From: Phenylobacterium sp.
GTDB taxonomy: Bacteria > Pseudomonadota > Alphaproteobacteria > Caulobacterales > Caulobacteraceae
Direction of reading: 5' to 3'
Assembly (NCBI RefSeq): GCF_030681155.1
Contig: NZ_JAUXXE010000034.1
Coordinates: 62,001 to 126,000, forward strand
Length of the DNA: 64,000 bases
The notes under the pieces are model-generated. The model was not told where the DNA came from. It was given only the letters and a program-made list of their open reading frames with translations, and did not search any database. Position numbers and translations under genes: made by a program. Below, in pieces: positions 53,677-64,000 of the stretch (the first letter of the stretch is position 1; every line of letters starts with the position of its first letter).

Positions 53677-54725
53677 GTGCGAGTTCGGTTGGCGGCGACG
53701 TTCTTAGTCCTCGCGGGCGCGGCCTTCGCAGGGGCGGCGGCGGCCGAGCCGAATGACGCCTCTTTGAGCGCGAACCAGCGCCGGGCGATCGCCGCCAGTG
53801 GATTGCCTAAGGCCTCGATCGTCTCGGTGAAGCCCGACATGGTGGTGGCGATCCGCAGTCGCGGGACGCCGAGCGCCGGCGGCGGCGTGATCGAGGGCGT
53901 CGTCCTGCAGGGCGAGGTCGTTTCCAGCAATGCGGCCCAAGTGATGGGCTATCGCTCGATGCGCTCGACGGTGAACGTCGACTGCGTGCGCCGCCGTGAC
54001 CTCGTCGTCAAGATGGCGGTCTACAGTGAGCCCAACGCCCAGGGCGAGGTGGTCAATCGGCAGGTGCCCGGGGGGTGGGTGCAGCCCTCGCCGGACGCCT
54101 ATCTCTCCGATGTGATGCGCAGCGTCTGCGCCTCGGTTCCACGTACGGCCGTGGCCGAAACGCCGGCCGTCGCGCCGGCCAAGGTCCGCAACGCTCCTGC
54201 GCCCAAGGAGACGCCGGCCCCGGTCGTGGCGCCAGTCGCGCCCCCAACCTCAATCTCGCCGCCTGCCCGTACGCGTACGGCGATGCTGAACGCTGATCGG
54301 CCCGTCCCGACATCGGTTGACGCTCGTATGGCGCGCAGCGACGAACCTCAGGGGGCCGTGGCCCCACCGCCTTCGCGGGAGCATGCCGAGGTCCGTCTGC
54401 GGCCCATGGTGGCGCCGCCTCCGCCACCTCCACCGAGAAAGGCTCCGACAACGACAGCGCCTAAAGCTGCGGCGCCGAAGCCCGCGGCGTCAAGGCCGTC
54501 CGCGCCGGGCAAGATTAGCGTGCAGATCGCCGCTTCGCCGACCGAAGCACAGGCCCGCGAAGCCTTGGCCCGGGTCAAGGGAAGGGTGAAGGCGCCGCTG
54601 TCGAGCTCGGTGCGCAGCGTCACAGTCGACGGCAAAGTCTATCACCGCGCGCTGATCAACGGCTTCCAGAACCGAGCAGAGGCGCAGGCGTTCTGCGGCG
54701 CGCTCGGGGGCGCCTGCTTCATCCG

Positions 54726-54729
<4 letters not shown>
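53677..54729 (+). CDS. Exported SPOR-domain protein
   Basis: 350 residues. GTG 53677 is chosen because AGAGG is 7 nt upstream and a signal peptide follows (VRVRLAATFLVLAG, cleavage near AAAAEP). The globular N-terminal part (about 30-155) has two Cys (VNVDCVRRRD, MRSVCASVP) that may pair. A Pro/Ala-rich linker (about 160-275, with a run of seven Pro) leads to a C-terminal SPOR domain (KISVQIAASPTEAQAREALA to ACFIR). SPOR domains bind denuded septal peptidoglycan, so a role in cell division or septal wall remodelling is likely. The stop overlaps that of the convergent ABC-F gene. Confidence 0.88.
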
Positions 54730-56522
<1,793 letters not shown>

Positions 56523-56564
56523 GTCGGCAGGGACATAGCCGGACCCGCCGCTTCAAGCGACTCC

Positions 56565-58724
56565 TCAGTTGGGGATGGGCTCCATGGTCGCGTGACCCGG
56601 CTCCGGTGGCGGCGGGGGGGGCTCGATCATCTGCGGCGCCACTGGCGGGGGTTGCAGCGCCGAGGCGGCGTTGGAGAAATCATCGGCCAGGCCCTCGAAG
56701 AAGTAGTTTCGCGGGTCTGCTTCGTAGGTGGCCTCGGGATCGGGCAGCAGCCATTCGAACTCCCGCGCTGGCAGTTTGGCATGCGCCGTGACCATGAAGT
56801 CGCGCCAGATCGTGGCGGCGACCTCGCCGCCCGTGACCTTGTTCATCGGCTTGTCGTTGTCGTTGCCGACCCAGACGCCGGCCACATAATCGGGGGTGAA
56901 GCCGATGAACCAGGCGTCGCGCCAGTTCTGGCTGGTCCCGGTCTTGCCCGCCGCCGGGCGGCCGAAATTGGCGCGCGCGCCGGTGCCGTTCACGACGACC
57001 TTCTGCATCATGTTCACCATCATGCTGGCGAAGTGGATGTCGTAGGCGGGGACAGGCGAGGCGGTCTGATGAGAGAAGATCACGTGGCCATTGATGGTGG
57101 CGATCTCACTGACGATAAAGGGCGTGATGCGGTTCCCGGCCTGTTGGAAGACCTGGTAGGCCGAGGTCATCTCGATCAGCGGAACCTCATAGGCGCCCAG
57201 CGCCACCGACAGGTTCGGATTGGGCGGCAGGGTGGTGATCCCGAACCGCGAAGCCAGGTTGGAGATCGCCGCAGGACCAACCTCCTGGCCCAGCTTTACG
57301 GCGACGGTGTTGATGGACTGCGCCAGGGCTGTCTCGAGCGTCACCGCGCCACGGTATCGGCCGCCGTAGTTTTTGGGTTCCCATTTATCGATCTTCACCG
57401 GCTCGTCGACACGCACGTCGGTGGGCAGCACTCCTTTTTCGAGGGCTGCGGCATAGACAAACGGCTTGAAGCTGGAGCCCGGCTGGCGCTTGGCCTGTAC
57501 GGCGCGATTGAAGACGCTTTCGCCGTAATCGACCCCGCCGACCATGGTGCGGATGGCGCCTTGAGCGTCGATGGCGATCATCGCGCCCTGGCTGGCGCCG
57601 CTGGCCTTGCCTTGGCCTTGGACGATGCGGCGCAACGCCTGGGCGCCGCTGGCTTGCAGTTTGGTGTCGATGGTCAACCGGACGACCAGGTCCGGTGAGT
57701 TGGGCCCCACCATCTTCAGGACTTCGCCGGTGGCGTAGTCGAGCGCGTAGCCGTTGTCGCCGTCGTTGGAGAGCGCCGTCCCTGCGAGTTTCGGCGGGCT
57801 TGCGATGGCTTCGTTCATCTCCTGCTGGGTGATCCAGCCCTCGCCCAGCATACGCTCCAGCACCAGGCGCTGGCGCTTCAGCGCCCCTTCCATGTTGCGG
57901 TGAAGCGCCATTCGCGAGGGCGCCTTGGGGAGGGCCGCGAGCAGGGCCGCCTCGGGCAGGCTGAGCTGACTGGCCGGCTTGCCGAAATAGGTGCGGGCCG
58001 CGCCGTCCAGGCCGAAGGTGTTGGCCCCGAAATAGATGCGGTCGAGATAGAGCTCTAGCACCTCGTCCTTGGTCATCACCTGTTCCAGCTTATAGGCCAT
58101 CGCGGCCTCTTGGATCTTGCGCCGGATGTTCTGGTCCGGCGTCAGGAACAGGCCCTTGGCGAGCTGTTGGGAGATGGTCGAGCCCCCCTCGACCACCCGG
58201 CCGGCCTGATGATTGGCGCGCGCGGCGCGGGCGATGGCCCAGAGATCGACGGCTCCATGCTTGTAGAAACGGCGATCCTCCGCGGCCAGGAAGGCCTTTG
58301 GCACGTAATCGGGCAGCCGGGCCAGGCTGATGTCCTCGCCGTACTGCGGTCCGCGCGAGGCGAGAAACTCGCCGTTCATGTCGTAGAACTTGATCGCCGG
58401 CGCACGGCTGGTGGCGTAGAGCGCCTGGCGGCTCGGCACCTCGGGCAGGTCCTGCAGATAGTGCTCGTTCACATAGTTGGCGGCATAGAGCGCGGCCCCG
58501 ACGCCCAGCGCGAAGATGACGGCCAGGCTGATCCACAACCAGCGCAGATCGAGCCGCCGGCGCGGCTCTTCCCCATTGCCGCCACGCTTGCCTTTCCGGC
58601 GCTCAGGGGGCAGGTCGGCGCGGAACGGCTCGTCCGGCTTGGGCGCAGCCTTCTTCAGGCCGGGCCGGAGGCCGCCAGTCGGCGCCTTTCTGGCGCGGTC
58701 AGGATCGTTGTCGTTGTCGGTCAC
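56565..58724 (-). CDS. Class A penicillin-binding protein (PBP1A type)
   Basis: 719 residues. A charged cytoplasmic N-terminus (about 1-65) and one membrane helix (LRWLWISLAVIFALGVGAAL) precede the GT51 transglycosylase (AFLAAEDRRFYKHGAVD, EGGSTISQQLAKGLF, RKIQEAAMAYKLEQ, YLDRIYFGANTFG). The transpeptidase follows with GSSFKPF (the S-x-x-K nucleophile), SIN in QSINTVAVKL and GKTGTSQNWRDAWF. It polymerises and cross-links peptidoglycan. The C-terminus has a run of Pro. It is divergent from a YcgN-type gene with only 47 bp between the starts. Confidence 0.96.
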   Translation of the reverse strand: MTDNDNDPDRARKAPTGGLRPGLKKAAPKPDEPFRADLPPERRKGKRGGNGEEPRRRLDLRWLWISLAVIFALGVGAALYAANYVNEHYLQDLPEVPSRQALYATSRAPAIKFYDMNGEFLASRGPQYGEDISLARLPDYVPKAFLAAEDRRFYKHGAVDLWAIARAARANHQAGRVVEGGSTISQQLAKGLFLTPDQNIRRKIQEAAMAYKLEQVMTKDEVLELYLDRIYFGANTFGLDGAARTYFGKPASQLSLPEAALLAALPKAPSRMALHRNMEGALKRQRLVLERMLGEGWITQQEMNEAIASPPKLAGTALSNDGDNGYALDYATGEVLKMVGPNSPDLVVRLTIDTKLQASGAQALRRIVQGQGKASGASQGAMIAIDAQGAIRTMVGGVDYGESVFNRAVQAKRQPGSSFKPFVYAAALEKGVLPTDVRVDEPVKIDKWEPKNYGGRYRGAVTLETALAQSINTVAVKLGQEVGPAAISNLASRFGITTLPPNPNLSVALGAYEVPLIEMTSAYQVFQQAGNRITPFIVSEIATINGHVIFSHQTASPVPAYDIHFASMMVNMMQKVVVNGTGARANFGRPAAGKTGTSQNWRDAWFIGFTPDYVAGVWVGNDNDKPMNKVTGGEVAATIWRDFMVTAHAKLPAREFEWLLPDPEATYEADPRNYFFEGLADDFSNAASALQPPPVAPQMIEPPPPPPEPGHATMEPIPN

Positions 58725-58771
58725 GGATAGTCGGGGTCGGCTTGTATTGGTTTGTGTAGGACGCCTGTAGC

Positions 58772-59236
58772 ATGGCTTCGAGGCCTTTCTGGGAAACGAA
58801 GTCTCTCGAGGAGATGACGCCGCGCGAGTGGGAGAGCCTCTGCGATGGTTGCGGGCTGTGCTGCCTCATCCGTTTCGAGGATGAGGACACCGGCGAGATC
58901 ATCCCCACCCGGGTGCATTGCCGCCTGTTCGATTCCGAGAGCTGCGCCTGTTCGAACTACGCTCAGCGCAAGCGCCACGTTCCCGACTGCATCAAGCTGA
59001 CGCCGCAGAATGTCGATACGCTCCAGTGGATGCCGCTGAGCTGCGCCTATCGACGGGTCAACGAGGGCCGCGGCCTGGCTGATTGGCACCCGTTGATCTC
59101 CGGCGATCCGGAAAGCGTGCATCGCGCCGGCGTCTCGATCCGAGGCGAGACGGTCAGCGAAGAATCCCTCGCCGATCCAGATGACGCGATCCAATATGCG
59201 GCCTGGGATCTGCTAGAGGAGCGTGGTGACGACTAG
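58772..59236 (+). CDS. YcgN-family cysteine cluster protein (UPF0260)
   Basis: 154 residues. The characteristic cluster LCDGCGLCCLIRFEDEDTGE with three close Cys pairs, then a second group (CRLFD, SCACSNYAQRK, PDCIKLTP) and WMPLSCAYRRVNEGRGL identify UPF0260/YcgN. The four-Cys cluster suggests binding of zinc or an iron-sulfur centre. The function is unknown. It is cytoplasmic and shares a 47-bp divergent promoter region with the PBP gene. Confidence 0.93.
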   Translation: MASRPFWETKSLEEMTPREWESLCDGCGLCCLIRFEDEDTGEIIPTRVHCRLFDSESCACSNYAQRKRHVPDCIKLTPQNVDTLQWMPLSCAYRRVNEGRGLADWHPLISGDPESVHRAGVSIRGETVSEESLADPDDAIQYAAWDLLEERGDD

Positions 59237-59341
59237 CCCCATCTCAACCGATGTGGTAAAAATGTCACATTGAGGCTTGCGCGCCTCGCCAAACGGCCTA
59301 ATTGAGAGGCCCCGGTTCTAATTGTTTGAGAGGTCTGTTCC

Positions 59342-60262
59342 TTGGCGCGCGATCCCTATCAGGAACTCGGCGTATCTCGTGGAGCGAGCCACGATGAGAT
59401 CCGCAAGGCGTTCCGTAAGCTCGCCAAGCAGCATCACCCTGACACCAATCCGGGCAACAAGGCTGCTGAAGATCGTTTCAAGCAGGTCAGCGCCGCATTC
59501 GACATCATTGGCGATGCTGAGAAGCGCAAGAAGTTCGACGCTGGCGAGATCGACGCCGACGGGCGTGAAACCATGCGCGGCTATGGCGGCGGCGCAGGCG
59601 GCGGTTCCTGGGGCCAGCAGGGCGGCTGGAACCAGTCGCGCAATGCCGAGAGCATGGAAGGCGCCGATCTGGGCGACCTGTTCAGCGAAATCCTGGGGCG
59701 TCGCGGTGGTGGCGGCGGCGGAGGGTTCGGCAGCTTCTCCCAAAAGGGCGCCGATGTTCGCGCCAAGCTCGAAATCGACCTGGAAGACACCATTCACGGC
59801 GCCAAGAAGCGCATCGCGTTCTCTGATGGACGCACGATCGACGTCACTATTCCGAAGGGCGCGGAAGAAGGCCAGACCTTGCGCCTGAAGGGGCAGGGTT
59901 CGCCGGGCCGTTCCGGACCGGGCGACGCCTTCATCGAACTCGTCGTTCGCCCGCACGCGATTTTCCGTCGCGAGGGCGAGCAGCTGGTCATGGACCTGCC
60001 GGTCACGATTCCCGATGCAGTGCTCGGCGGCAAGGTCGAGGCGCGCACGCCCGATGGCGCGGTGACGCTGACCGTGCCCAAGGGCGCCAACAGCGGTCAA
60101 TCCTTGCGCCTGAAGGGCCGGGGACTGTCCGACTCACGCGGCAAGCGGGGCGATCTGCTCGCGCGGATCGTACTTATGCTGCCCGAAAAGCCGGACGCCG
60201 AACTGGAGGCCTTCGCCGAGCGTTGGCGAAAAGAGCGGCCCTACACGCCTAAGAAGAAGTGA
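59342..60262 (+). CDS. DnaJ-family co-chaperone without zinc finger (CbpA-like), TTG start
   Basis: 306 residues. The start is TTG at 59342 (MARDPYQELGVSRGA), where J domains always begin, and no ATG or GTG is available nearby; the RBS GAGAGG is about 10 nt upstream. The J domain (1-70) has the HPD motif in QHHPDTNPGN and FKQVSAAFDIIGD. A Gly-rich linker (about 82-140) follows, then the two C-terminal substrate-binding beta domains (KGADVRAKLEIDLEDTIHG, ILIPD-like stretch FRREGEQLVMDLPVTIPDAV). There is no CxxCxGxG zinc region, so it is CbpA-like rather than DnaJ. It stimulates DnaK. Confidence 0.93.
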   Translation: MARDPYQELGVSRGASHDEIRKAFRKLAKQHHPDTNPGNKAAEDRFKQVSAAFDIIGDAEKRKKFDAGEIDADGRETMRGYGGGAGGGSWGQQGGWNQSRNAESMEGADLGDLFSEILGRRGGGGGGGFGSFSQKGADVRAKLEIDLEDTIHGAKKRIAFSDGRTIDVTIPKGAEEGQTLRLKGQGSPGRSGPGDAFIELVVRPHAIFRREGEQLVMDLPVTIPDAVLGGKVEARTPDGAVTLTVPKGANSGQSLRLKGRGLSDSRGKRGDLLARIVLMLPEKPDAELEAFAERWRKERPYTPKKK

Positions 60263-60355
60263 TCGGCGTTCGGTCTGCGTGACAGACCGACGCACGCCAT
60301 TCATAAACCTGCCATTCAGGCTCGGTTCAGTGACGTGGTTGTAATCCTTCAGATC

Positions 60356-60691
60356 ATGAAACGCCTTCTCCTCATCGCAGCGCTGATCGCCGCCGCTCCG
60401 GCGGCGAGTTATGCGCAGCACGGGCCGGATTACGGCCGGCCGTCGTACGGCGGCGGCCGGGGCGACCAGGACGCGGCGCGTGCGGCCGTGCGCGGCGGGC
60501 GCCAGGTTCCGCTTTCGCAAGTGATCGCCACGATTTCGGCCCGCACGCCCGGTAGGCAGCTCAACACCACCCAGGGCGATGCCGGCGGCCGTCCCGCCTA
60601 CTTCGTCCAGTGGCAGACCAATGACGGCAGGGTGATCATTTTCGTCGTCGACGCCCAGAGCGGGGCGATCATCTCTCGCCAGGGCGGCTAA
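60356..60691 (+). CDS. Small exported PepSY-like protein
   Basis: 111 residues from ATG 60356 with a signal peptide (MKRLLLIAALIAAAPAASYA). The mature part has a Gly-rich stretch, then a PepSY-like unit (VPLSQVIATISARTPG, AYFVQWQTNDGRVIIFVVDA, SGAIISRQGG). PepSY proteins often lie in front of a response regulator/kinase pair, as here (the regulator starts 9 nt later), and are thought to modulate the sensor or be its target. Likely periplasmic. Confidence 0.85.
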   Translation: MKRLLLIAALIAAAPAASYAQHGPDYGRPSYGGGRGDQDAARAAVRGGRQVPLSQVIATISARTPGRQLNTTQGDAGGRPAYFVQWQTNDGRVIIFVVDAQSGAIISRQGG

Positions 60692-60700
60692 AGGAGCTCC

Positions 60701-61393
60701 ATGCGTATTCTACTTGTTGAGGACGACCCGGACCTGTCGCGCCAACTTAAGTCGGCGCTCGGCGACGCGGGCTATGCGGTCGACCATGCGCCCGACGGCG
60801 AAGAGGCCCAATTCCTGGGCGAGACCGAACCCTATGACGCGGTGATCCTGGATCTTGGCCTGCCAAAGGTGGACGGTGTGTCGGTGCTGGAGCGCTGGCG
60901 CCGTGAGAACATGGCCGTGCCGGTGTTGATCCTCACCGCCCGCGGCGCGTGGAGCGAGAAGGTCGCCGGTTTTGACGCCGGCGCCGACGACTACCTCACC
61001 AAGCCATTCCATACCGAGGAGTTGCTGGCTCGCTTGCGCGCCCTGCTGCGGCGCTCGGCCGGCCATGCCGCGCCCAGCCTGTCGATCGGCGGCCTGCGCC
61101 TGGATCCGCGCGCGGCTCGCGCCAGCGTCAACGGCGAGCCTCTACGCCTGACCTCGCTGGAATATCGTCTGCTGCACTATCTGATGATGCACCAGGGTCG
61201 GGTGATCAGCCGCACCGAGTTGGTTGAGCATCTCTACGATCAGGACTTCGACCGCGACTCCAACACCATCGAGGTGTTCATCGGCCGCGTGCGCAAGAAG
61301 ATTGGCGCCGACCGGATCGAAACCGTCCGGGGTCTTGGCTACCGCCTCACAGCTCCGGCTGACGAACTGGGAAGCGAGGCGGCCAAGCCGTGA
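60701..61393 (+). CDS. OmpR/PhoP-family response regulator
   Basis: 230 residues. The receiver has Asp51 in AVILDLGLPKVDG, the acidic pair EDDPDLS, Thr79-type LTARGAWSEKV and Lys in LTKPFHTEELLARL. The winged-helix output domain (about 125-220) has TSLEYRLLHYLMMHQGRVIS and SNTIEVFIGRVRKKIGADRI. It pairs with the kinase that overlaps it by 4 nt. The small PepSY protein gene and this gene form one operon. Resembles the PhoP/FeuP group; the regulon is unknown. Confidence 0.95.
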   Translation: MRILLVEDDPDLSRQLKSALGDAGYAVDHAPDGEEAQFLGETEPYDAVILDLGLPKVDGVSVLERWRRENMAVPVLILTARGAWSEKVAGFDAGADDYLTKPFHTEELLARLRALLRRSAGHAAPSLSIGGLRLDPRAARASVNGEPLRLTSLEYRLLHYLMMHQGRVISRTELVEHLYDQDFDRDSNTIEVFIGRVRKKIGADRIETVRGLGYRLTAPADELGSEAAKP

Positions 61394-62778
61394 GCATGGA
61401 GGCCCTGCGCCAGCCCTCGCTCGTTCGGCGGCTGGTGATCCTGGCCGCCGGCTGGAGCCTGGCTGTTCTGCTGGTCTCGGCGATCGTCCTGGCCATGCTG
61501 TTCCAACAGGCGGCGATCCGGCGGTTCGATCAGGGCCTTTCCGAACTCATCGACAACCTGACCGCCGGCACCACCATCGCCGACAAGGGCGAGGTGGTGG
61601 CGCCGGCGCTCACCGATCTGCGCGCGCTTCGGGCCTTTTCCGGCAAGTACTGGCAGATCGCCGAGCCGGGCAAGGACGGCAAGTTGCAGGTCCTGGTCCG
61701 GTCTCGTTCGCTGTGGGACAGCGAACTGAAGGCGCCCGCTGACATCGTCACACGCTTGGACGCCGCGCCGGGGCGGCCGGTGTCCTACGATACGCGCGGC
61801 CCGCTCGACGAGCCGCTGCGCGCCATGGCCACCCAAGCCAAGCTGCCCAACCGCGCCGCCCCAGTGATCTTCATGGCCGCCGAGGACCGCAGTCCGGTGG
61901 ACCGCGACGTGCGGGGCTTCATCACCGCCACAGCCGTCGCCTTCCTGCTGCTCGGGGTGGGCATGATCGCCGCCGTGGTCATCCAGGTTCGGGTCGGCCT
62001 GAACCCGCTCTTCGCCCTGCGGCGGGAAGTGGCCGCGGTTCGCCGGGGCAAGGCCGAGCGCGTGCAGCAGGCCTATCCAACCGAACTCTCGCCGCTGGCC
62101 GACGAACTGAACGCCCTGATGGCGCACAACCAGGAAGTGGTCGAACGACAGCGCACTCATGTCGGTAACCTGGCGCACGCATTGAAGACGCCGCTTTCGG
62201 TCATGCTGACCGAGGCGCGGCAGACGGGCGGCGCATTGGCCGACATCGTCGAAACCCAGGCCGAGGCCATGCGCCGTCAGGTCGATCACCATCTGCGCCG
62301 CGCCCGCGCGGCCGCGCGAACCCAAGGTTCCGGTGAGCGGACTTCGGTGGCCGACGTACTGGACGAACTCTCGCGGACCCTGGAGCGGATTTTCCAGGAC
62401 AAGGGCGTGGAGATCGACTGGGACGCGGAGGATGATCTCTATTTCCTGGGCGAGCGTCAGGACCTCCTGGAACTGGCCGGCAACGCCATGGAGAACGCGG
62501 GCAAGTGGTGCTCCGGCCGTGTCCGTGTGCGCGCCATACCGACCAGCGCCGAGCGGCTGAAGCTCAGCATCGAGGACGACGGCCCCGGGCTTACCGAGGC
62601 CGAGCGCGAGGAGGTCGTCCAGCGCGGCGCCCGGTTGGACGAAAATGCCCCGGGATCGGGCCTTGGGCTCTCGATCGTCGATGAGCTGGCGCGGGCCTAT
62701 GGCGGTTCGCTCCGCCTGGGTGAGGCGCGGCTGGGCGGGCTTCTGGTCGAGCTGGACCTCCCACGCGCTGAGGCCTGA
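61390..62778 (+). CDS. Sensor histidine kinase, PhoQ/FeuQ-like
   Basis: 462 residues. GTG 61390 overlaps the regulator stop (GTGA); an ATG two codons later is the alternative start. Two membrane helices (about 13-37 and 177-200) flank a periplasmic domain of about 140 residues. The H-box is HVGNLAHALKTPLSVM with His263, the PhoQ-type sequence in which E follows later than usual. The HATPase has GNAMENAGKWC, EDDGPGLTEAER and GSGLGLSIV. It most likely phosphorylates the co-encoded regulator. FeuPQ and PhoPQ homologues sense osmotic or membrane stress, but no signal can be assigned from sequence. Confidence 0.93.
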   Translation: MSMEALRQPSLVRRLVILAAGWSLAVLLVSAIVLAMLFQQAAIRRFDQGLSELIDNLTAGTTIADKGEVVAPALTDLRALRAFSGKYWQIAEPGKDGKLQVLVRSRSLWDSELKAPADIVTRLDAAPGRPVSYDTRGPLDEPLRAMATQAKLPNRAAPVIFMAAEDRSPVDRDVRGFITATAVAFLLLGVGMIAAVVIQVRVGLNPLFALRREVAAVRRGKAERVQQAYPTELSPLADELNALMAHNQEVVERQRTHVGNLAHALKTPLSVMLTEARQTGGALADIVETQAEAMRRQVDHHLRRARAAARTQGSGERTSVADVLDELSRTLERIFQDKGVEIDWDAEDDLYFLGERQDLLELAGNAMENAGKWCSGRVRVRAIPTSAERLKLSIEDDGPGLTEAEREEVVQRGARLDENAPGSGLGLSIVDELARAYGGSLRLGEARLGGLLVELDLPRAEA

Positions 62779-62867
62779 TTTCTCAGGTCTTTTTGGAAAA
62801 CCTTAACCTCACATCCGCAAGGTCGTGTTCGCGTGGGAGTGTGTCCGCGCCTGGAGCGTTCCCCCGT

Positions 62868-64000
62868 ATGGCCGGCTTGCCCGACGCCAAGATCGACATT
62901 GTCCGAACGCTGGTTCGGGACGCGCCTGACAAGGTGGTCGATGGTTTACGCAATGCCCTGGCCCTGGTCGATGGCGACACCGCCTTGGCCGGCGTACGAA
63001 GAGTGGTGGACGCCGAGGTCGATGATCGCAATCTGCGCAACCGGGTCCTCGAGCCGGTCGCGCCCTTGTTCGTGGGCGATGGGGCTGCGCCAGACGCGCT
63101 GATCTTTCCGGCCCGGGCGCTGACCCTGCTGTGGCGGGGGCTCAAGACCGAGGCGCCGAACGAAGTCGCCAGCGCCGCACACTTCCTGCTGGACTACCGG
63201 CCTGGCGAAAGCTCGAGCGAACCATTTGACGACCTGATCGCGCGGTTGGCGGAGGGCCTTCAGGTGGGCGAACTGCCGGACTACGCGGCCGCTATCGCGC
63301 TGATTGAACAAGCCCGGCCAGGCGGCGTGGAGGTCTTGATCTCCTGCTTGGCCATTTCTCCCGCCGTGCGCCGCGCCACGCTACGGCTGCCGGAATGGAT
63401 CAGGCGCACCACGCCGGAAGGGGCGGCCACCGTTCGCCTTGCCTATCGCGATGCATGCCGGTTTGGCGCCGACGCCGGCCCAAGTTTCTTCGAGATGCTC
63501 GGCGCGCAATTGAACGAGACCTGGACCATCCTGCGCGTCGTGTCCGCGGTGATGGACCGCCCGACTGAGGACTATCTGGCCGGCTCAGAACTCTCGGTCT
63601 TCGCGACTCGGCTGATGGATCAGATCGACGTCAATCTGAGGGCGGTCGCCGGTTTCGACCTAGGTGGAGGGCGCGCGTCGGGGGCGGCCGCCGCGGTCAT
63701 CGTCGAGACCCTGACCCTGCAAATCACCGAGCTGGAGAACGCCATCGACCTGCGCCGCGACGGCGGTTGGGGCGGGCGAATCCATAAGCAGAAGCAGGCG
63801 TTGGCGGGGGTGGTCGAGGGGCGGCTGAGGGAGTTGGCCAAGCTCCAGAGCGCGGCTCTGCCCAGCCACCGGGTGCGGGTGGCCCGCAGTTTTGTTTCAG
63901 AACCCCAACTAATGATCGAGCCGGACGCCAAGCATGTCGACCGCTGCCGAAGCCTGCTGGCTTTCGCAGCCGGAATCCGAGCCAGCGCCAACTATGGCGG
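62868..64000 (+). CDS. Unknown protein, 3' end beyond the window
   Basis: At least 377 residues from ATG 62868 (MAGLPDAKIDIVRTLVRDAP), still open at the window end. It is mostly helical and Ala/Arg-rich (VVDGLRNALALVDGDTALAG, DTALAGVRRVVDAEVDDRNL). A region about 200-260 (PSFFEMLGAQLNETWTILRV) has amphipathic helices, and a later part (about 285-320) may form a coiled coil (TLQITELENAIDLRRDGGWG). I recognise no domain. There is no signal peptide. It begins 90 bp after the kinase stop on the same strand and could be co-transcribed. Confidence 0.7.
   Translation, partial: MAGLPDAKIDIVRTLVRDAPDKVVDGLRNALALVDGDTALAGVRRVVDAEVDDRNLRNRVLEPVAPLFVGDGAAPDALIFPARALTLLWRGLKTEAPNEVASAAHFLLDYRPGESSSEPFDDLIARLAEGLQVGELPDYAAAIALIEQARPGGVEVLISCLAISPAVRRATLRLPEWIRRTTPEGAATVRLAYRDACRFGADAGPSFFEMLGAQLNETWTILRVVSAVMDRPTEDYLAGSELSVFATRLMDQIDVNLRAVAGFDLGGGRASGAAAAVIVETLTLQITELENAIDLRRDGGWGGRIHKQKQALAGVVEGRLRELAKLQSAALPSHRVRVARSFVSEPQLMIEPDAKHVDRCRSLLAFAAGIRASANYG

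Noticed and set aside
54420-54445. TonB-like protein suggested by the Pro run in the exported protein at 53677
   Set aside because: There is no N-terminal anchor, and the C-terminal 75 residues fit a SPOR domain rather than TonB.

Overview
The window is GC-rich chromosomal DNA of an alphaproteobacterium, most likely Caulobacteraceae (Caulobacter or Phenylobacterium). This is inferred from several TonB-dependent receptors, a MucR/Ros regulator, PAS_5 and DUF2336 proteins, DivJ/PleC-like histidine kinases, CtrA-like TTAACCAT motifs and dense, overlapping gene packing. There is no phage, insertion sequence, rRNA or CRISPR array. Two tRNA genes (Pro, Gln) and one decayed peptidase gene lie in the only loosely packed stretch (21.3-22.3 kb). 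Layout, part 1: 0-3.5 kb holds the 3' end of a TonB receptor, a TPR/2OG-Fe(II) oxygenase-like protein and signal peptide peptidase SppA. 3.7-13.5 kb is a co-directional exported set (amidohydrolase-CIA30 fusion, M14 metallopeptidase, large TonB receptor, gamma-glutamyltransferase) that reads as a peptide or gamma-glutamyl compound scavenging locus. 13.6-14.8 kb has a small unknown protein with a MarR-like regulator and an Lrp/AsnC regulator. 14.8-21.3 kb is a tripartite RND efflux operon with its divergent TetR repressor; two operator-like repeats bracket the promoter. 22.3-27.0 kb has a second TonB receptor, a GNAT acetyltransferase and oligopeptidase B. Layout, part 2: 27.2-33.7 kb has a trypsin-like protease, a MaoC hydratase, an archaeal/eukaryal-type prolyl-tRNA synthetase, a methyltransferase, and a divergent acyl-CoA synthetase/enoyl-CoA hydratase pair around a perfect 23-bp palindrome. 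33.7-43 kb has DUF2336, MucR, PAS, SufE, two histidine kinases, unknowns and release factor 3. 43-48.7 kb has an unknown helical protein, then three tandem paralogues each made of three TonB-C-like repeats, then a second DUF2336 protein. 48.7-53.4 kb has an NMT1-type ABC importer and a MASE1 hybrid kinase. 53.7-64 kb has a SPOR protein, an ABC-F ATPase, a class A PBP, YcgN, a DnaJ-like chaperone, a PepSY/response regulator/kinase operon and an unknown gene cut by the window end. The most unusual item is the nine-repeat TonB-C-like cluster (44.4-47.6 kb): every repeat keeps a C-X10-C pair and no protein has a membrane anchor or proline-rich arm. Other items worth attention are a tRNA-Gln with G instead of the near-universal U33, the atypical ProRS, five convergent gene pairs that share a CTAG double stop, and two well-defined regulatory palindromes.
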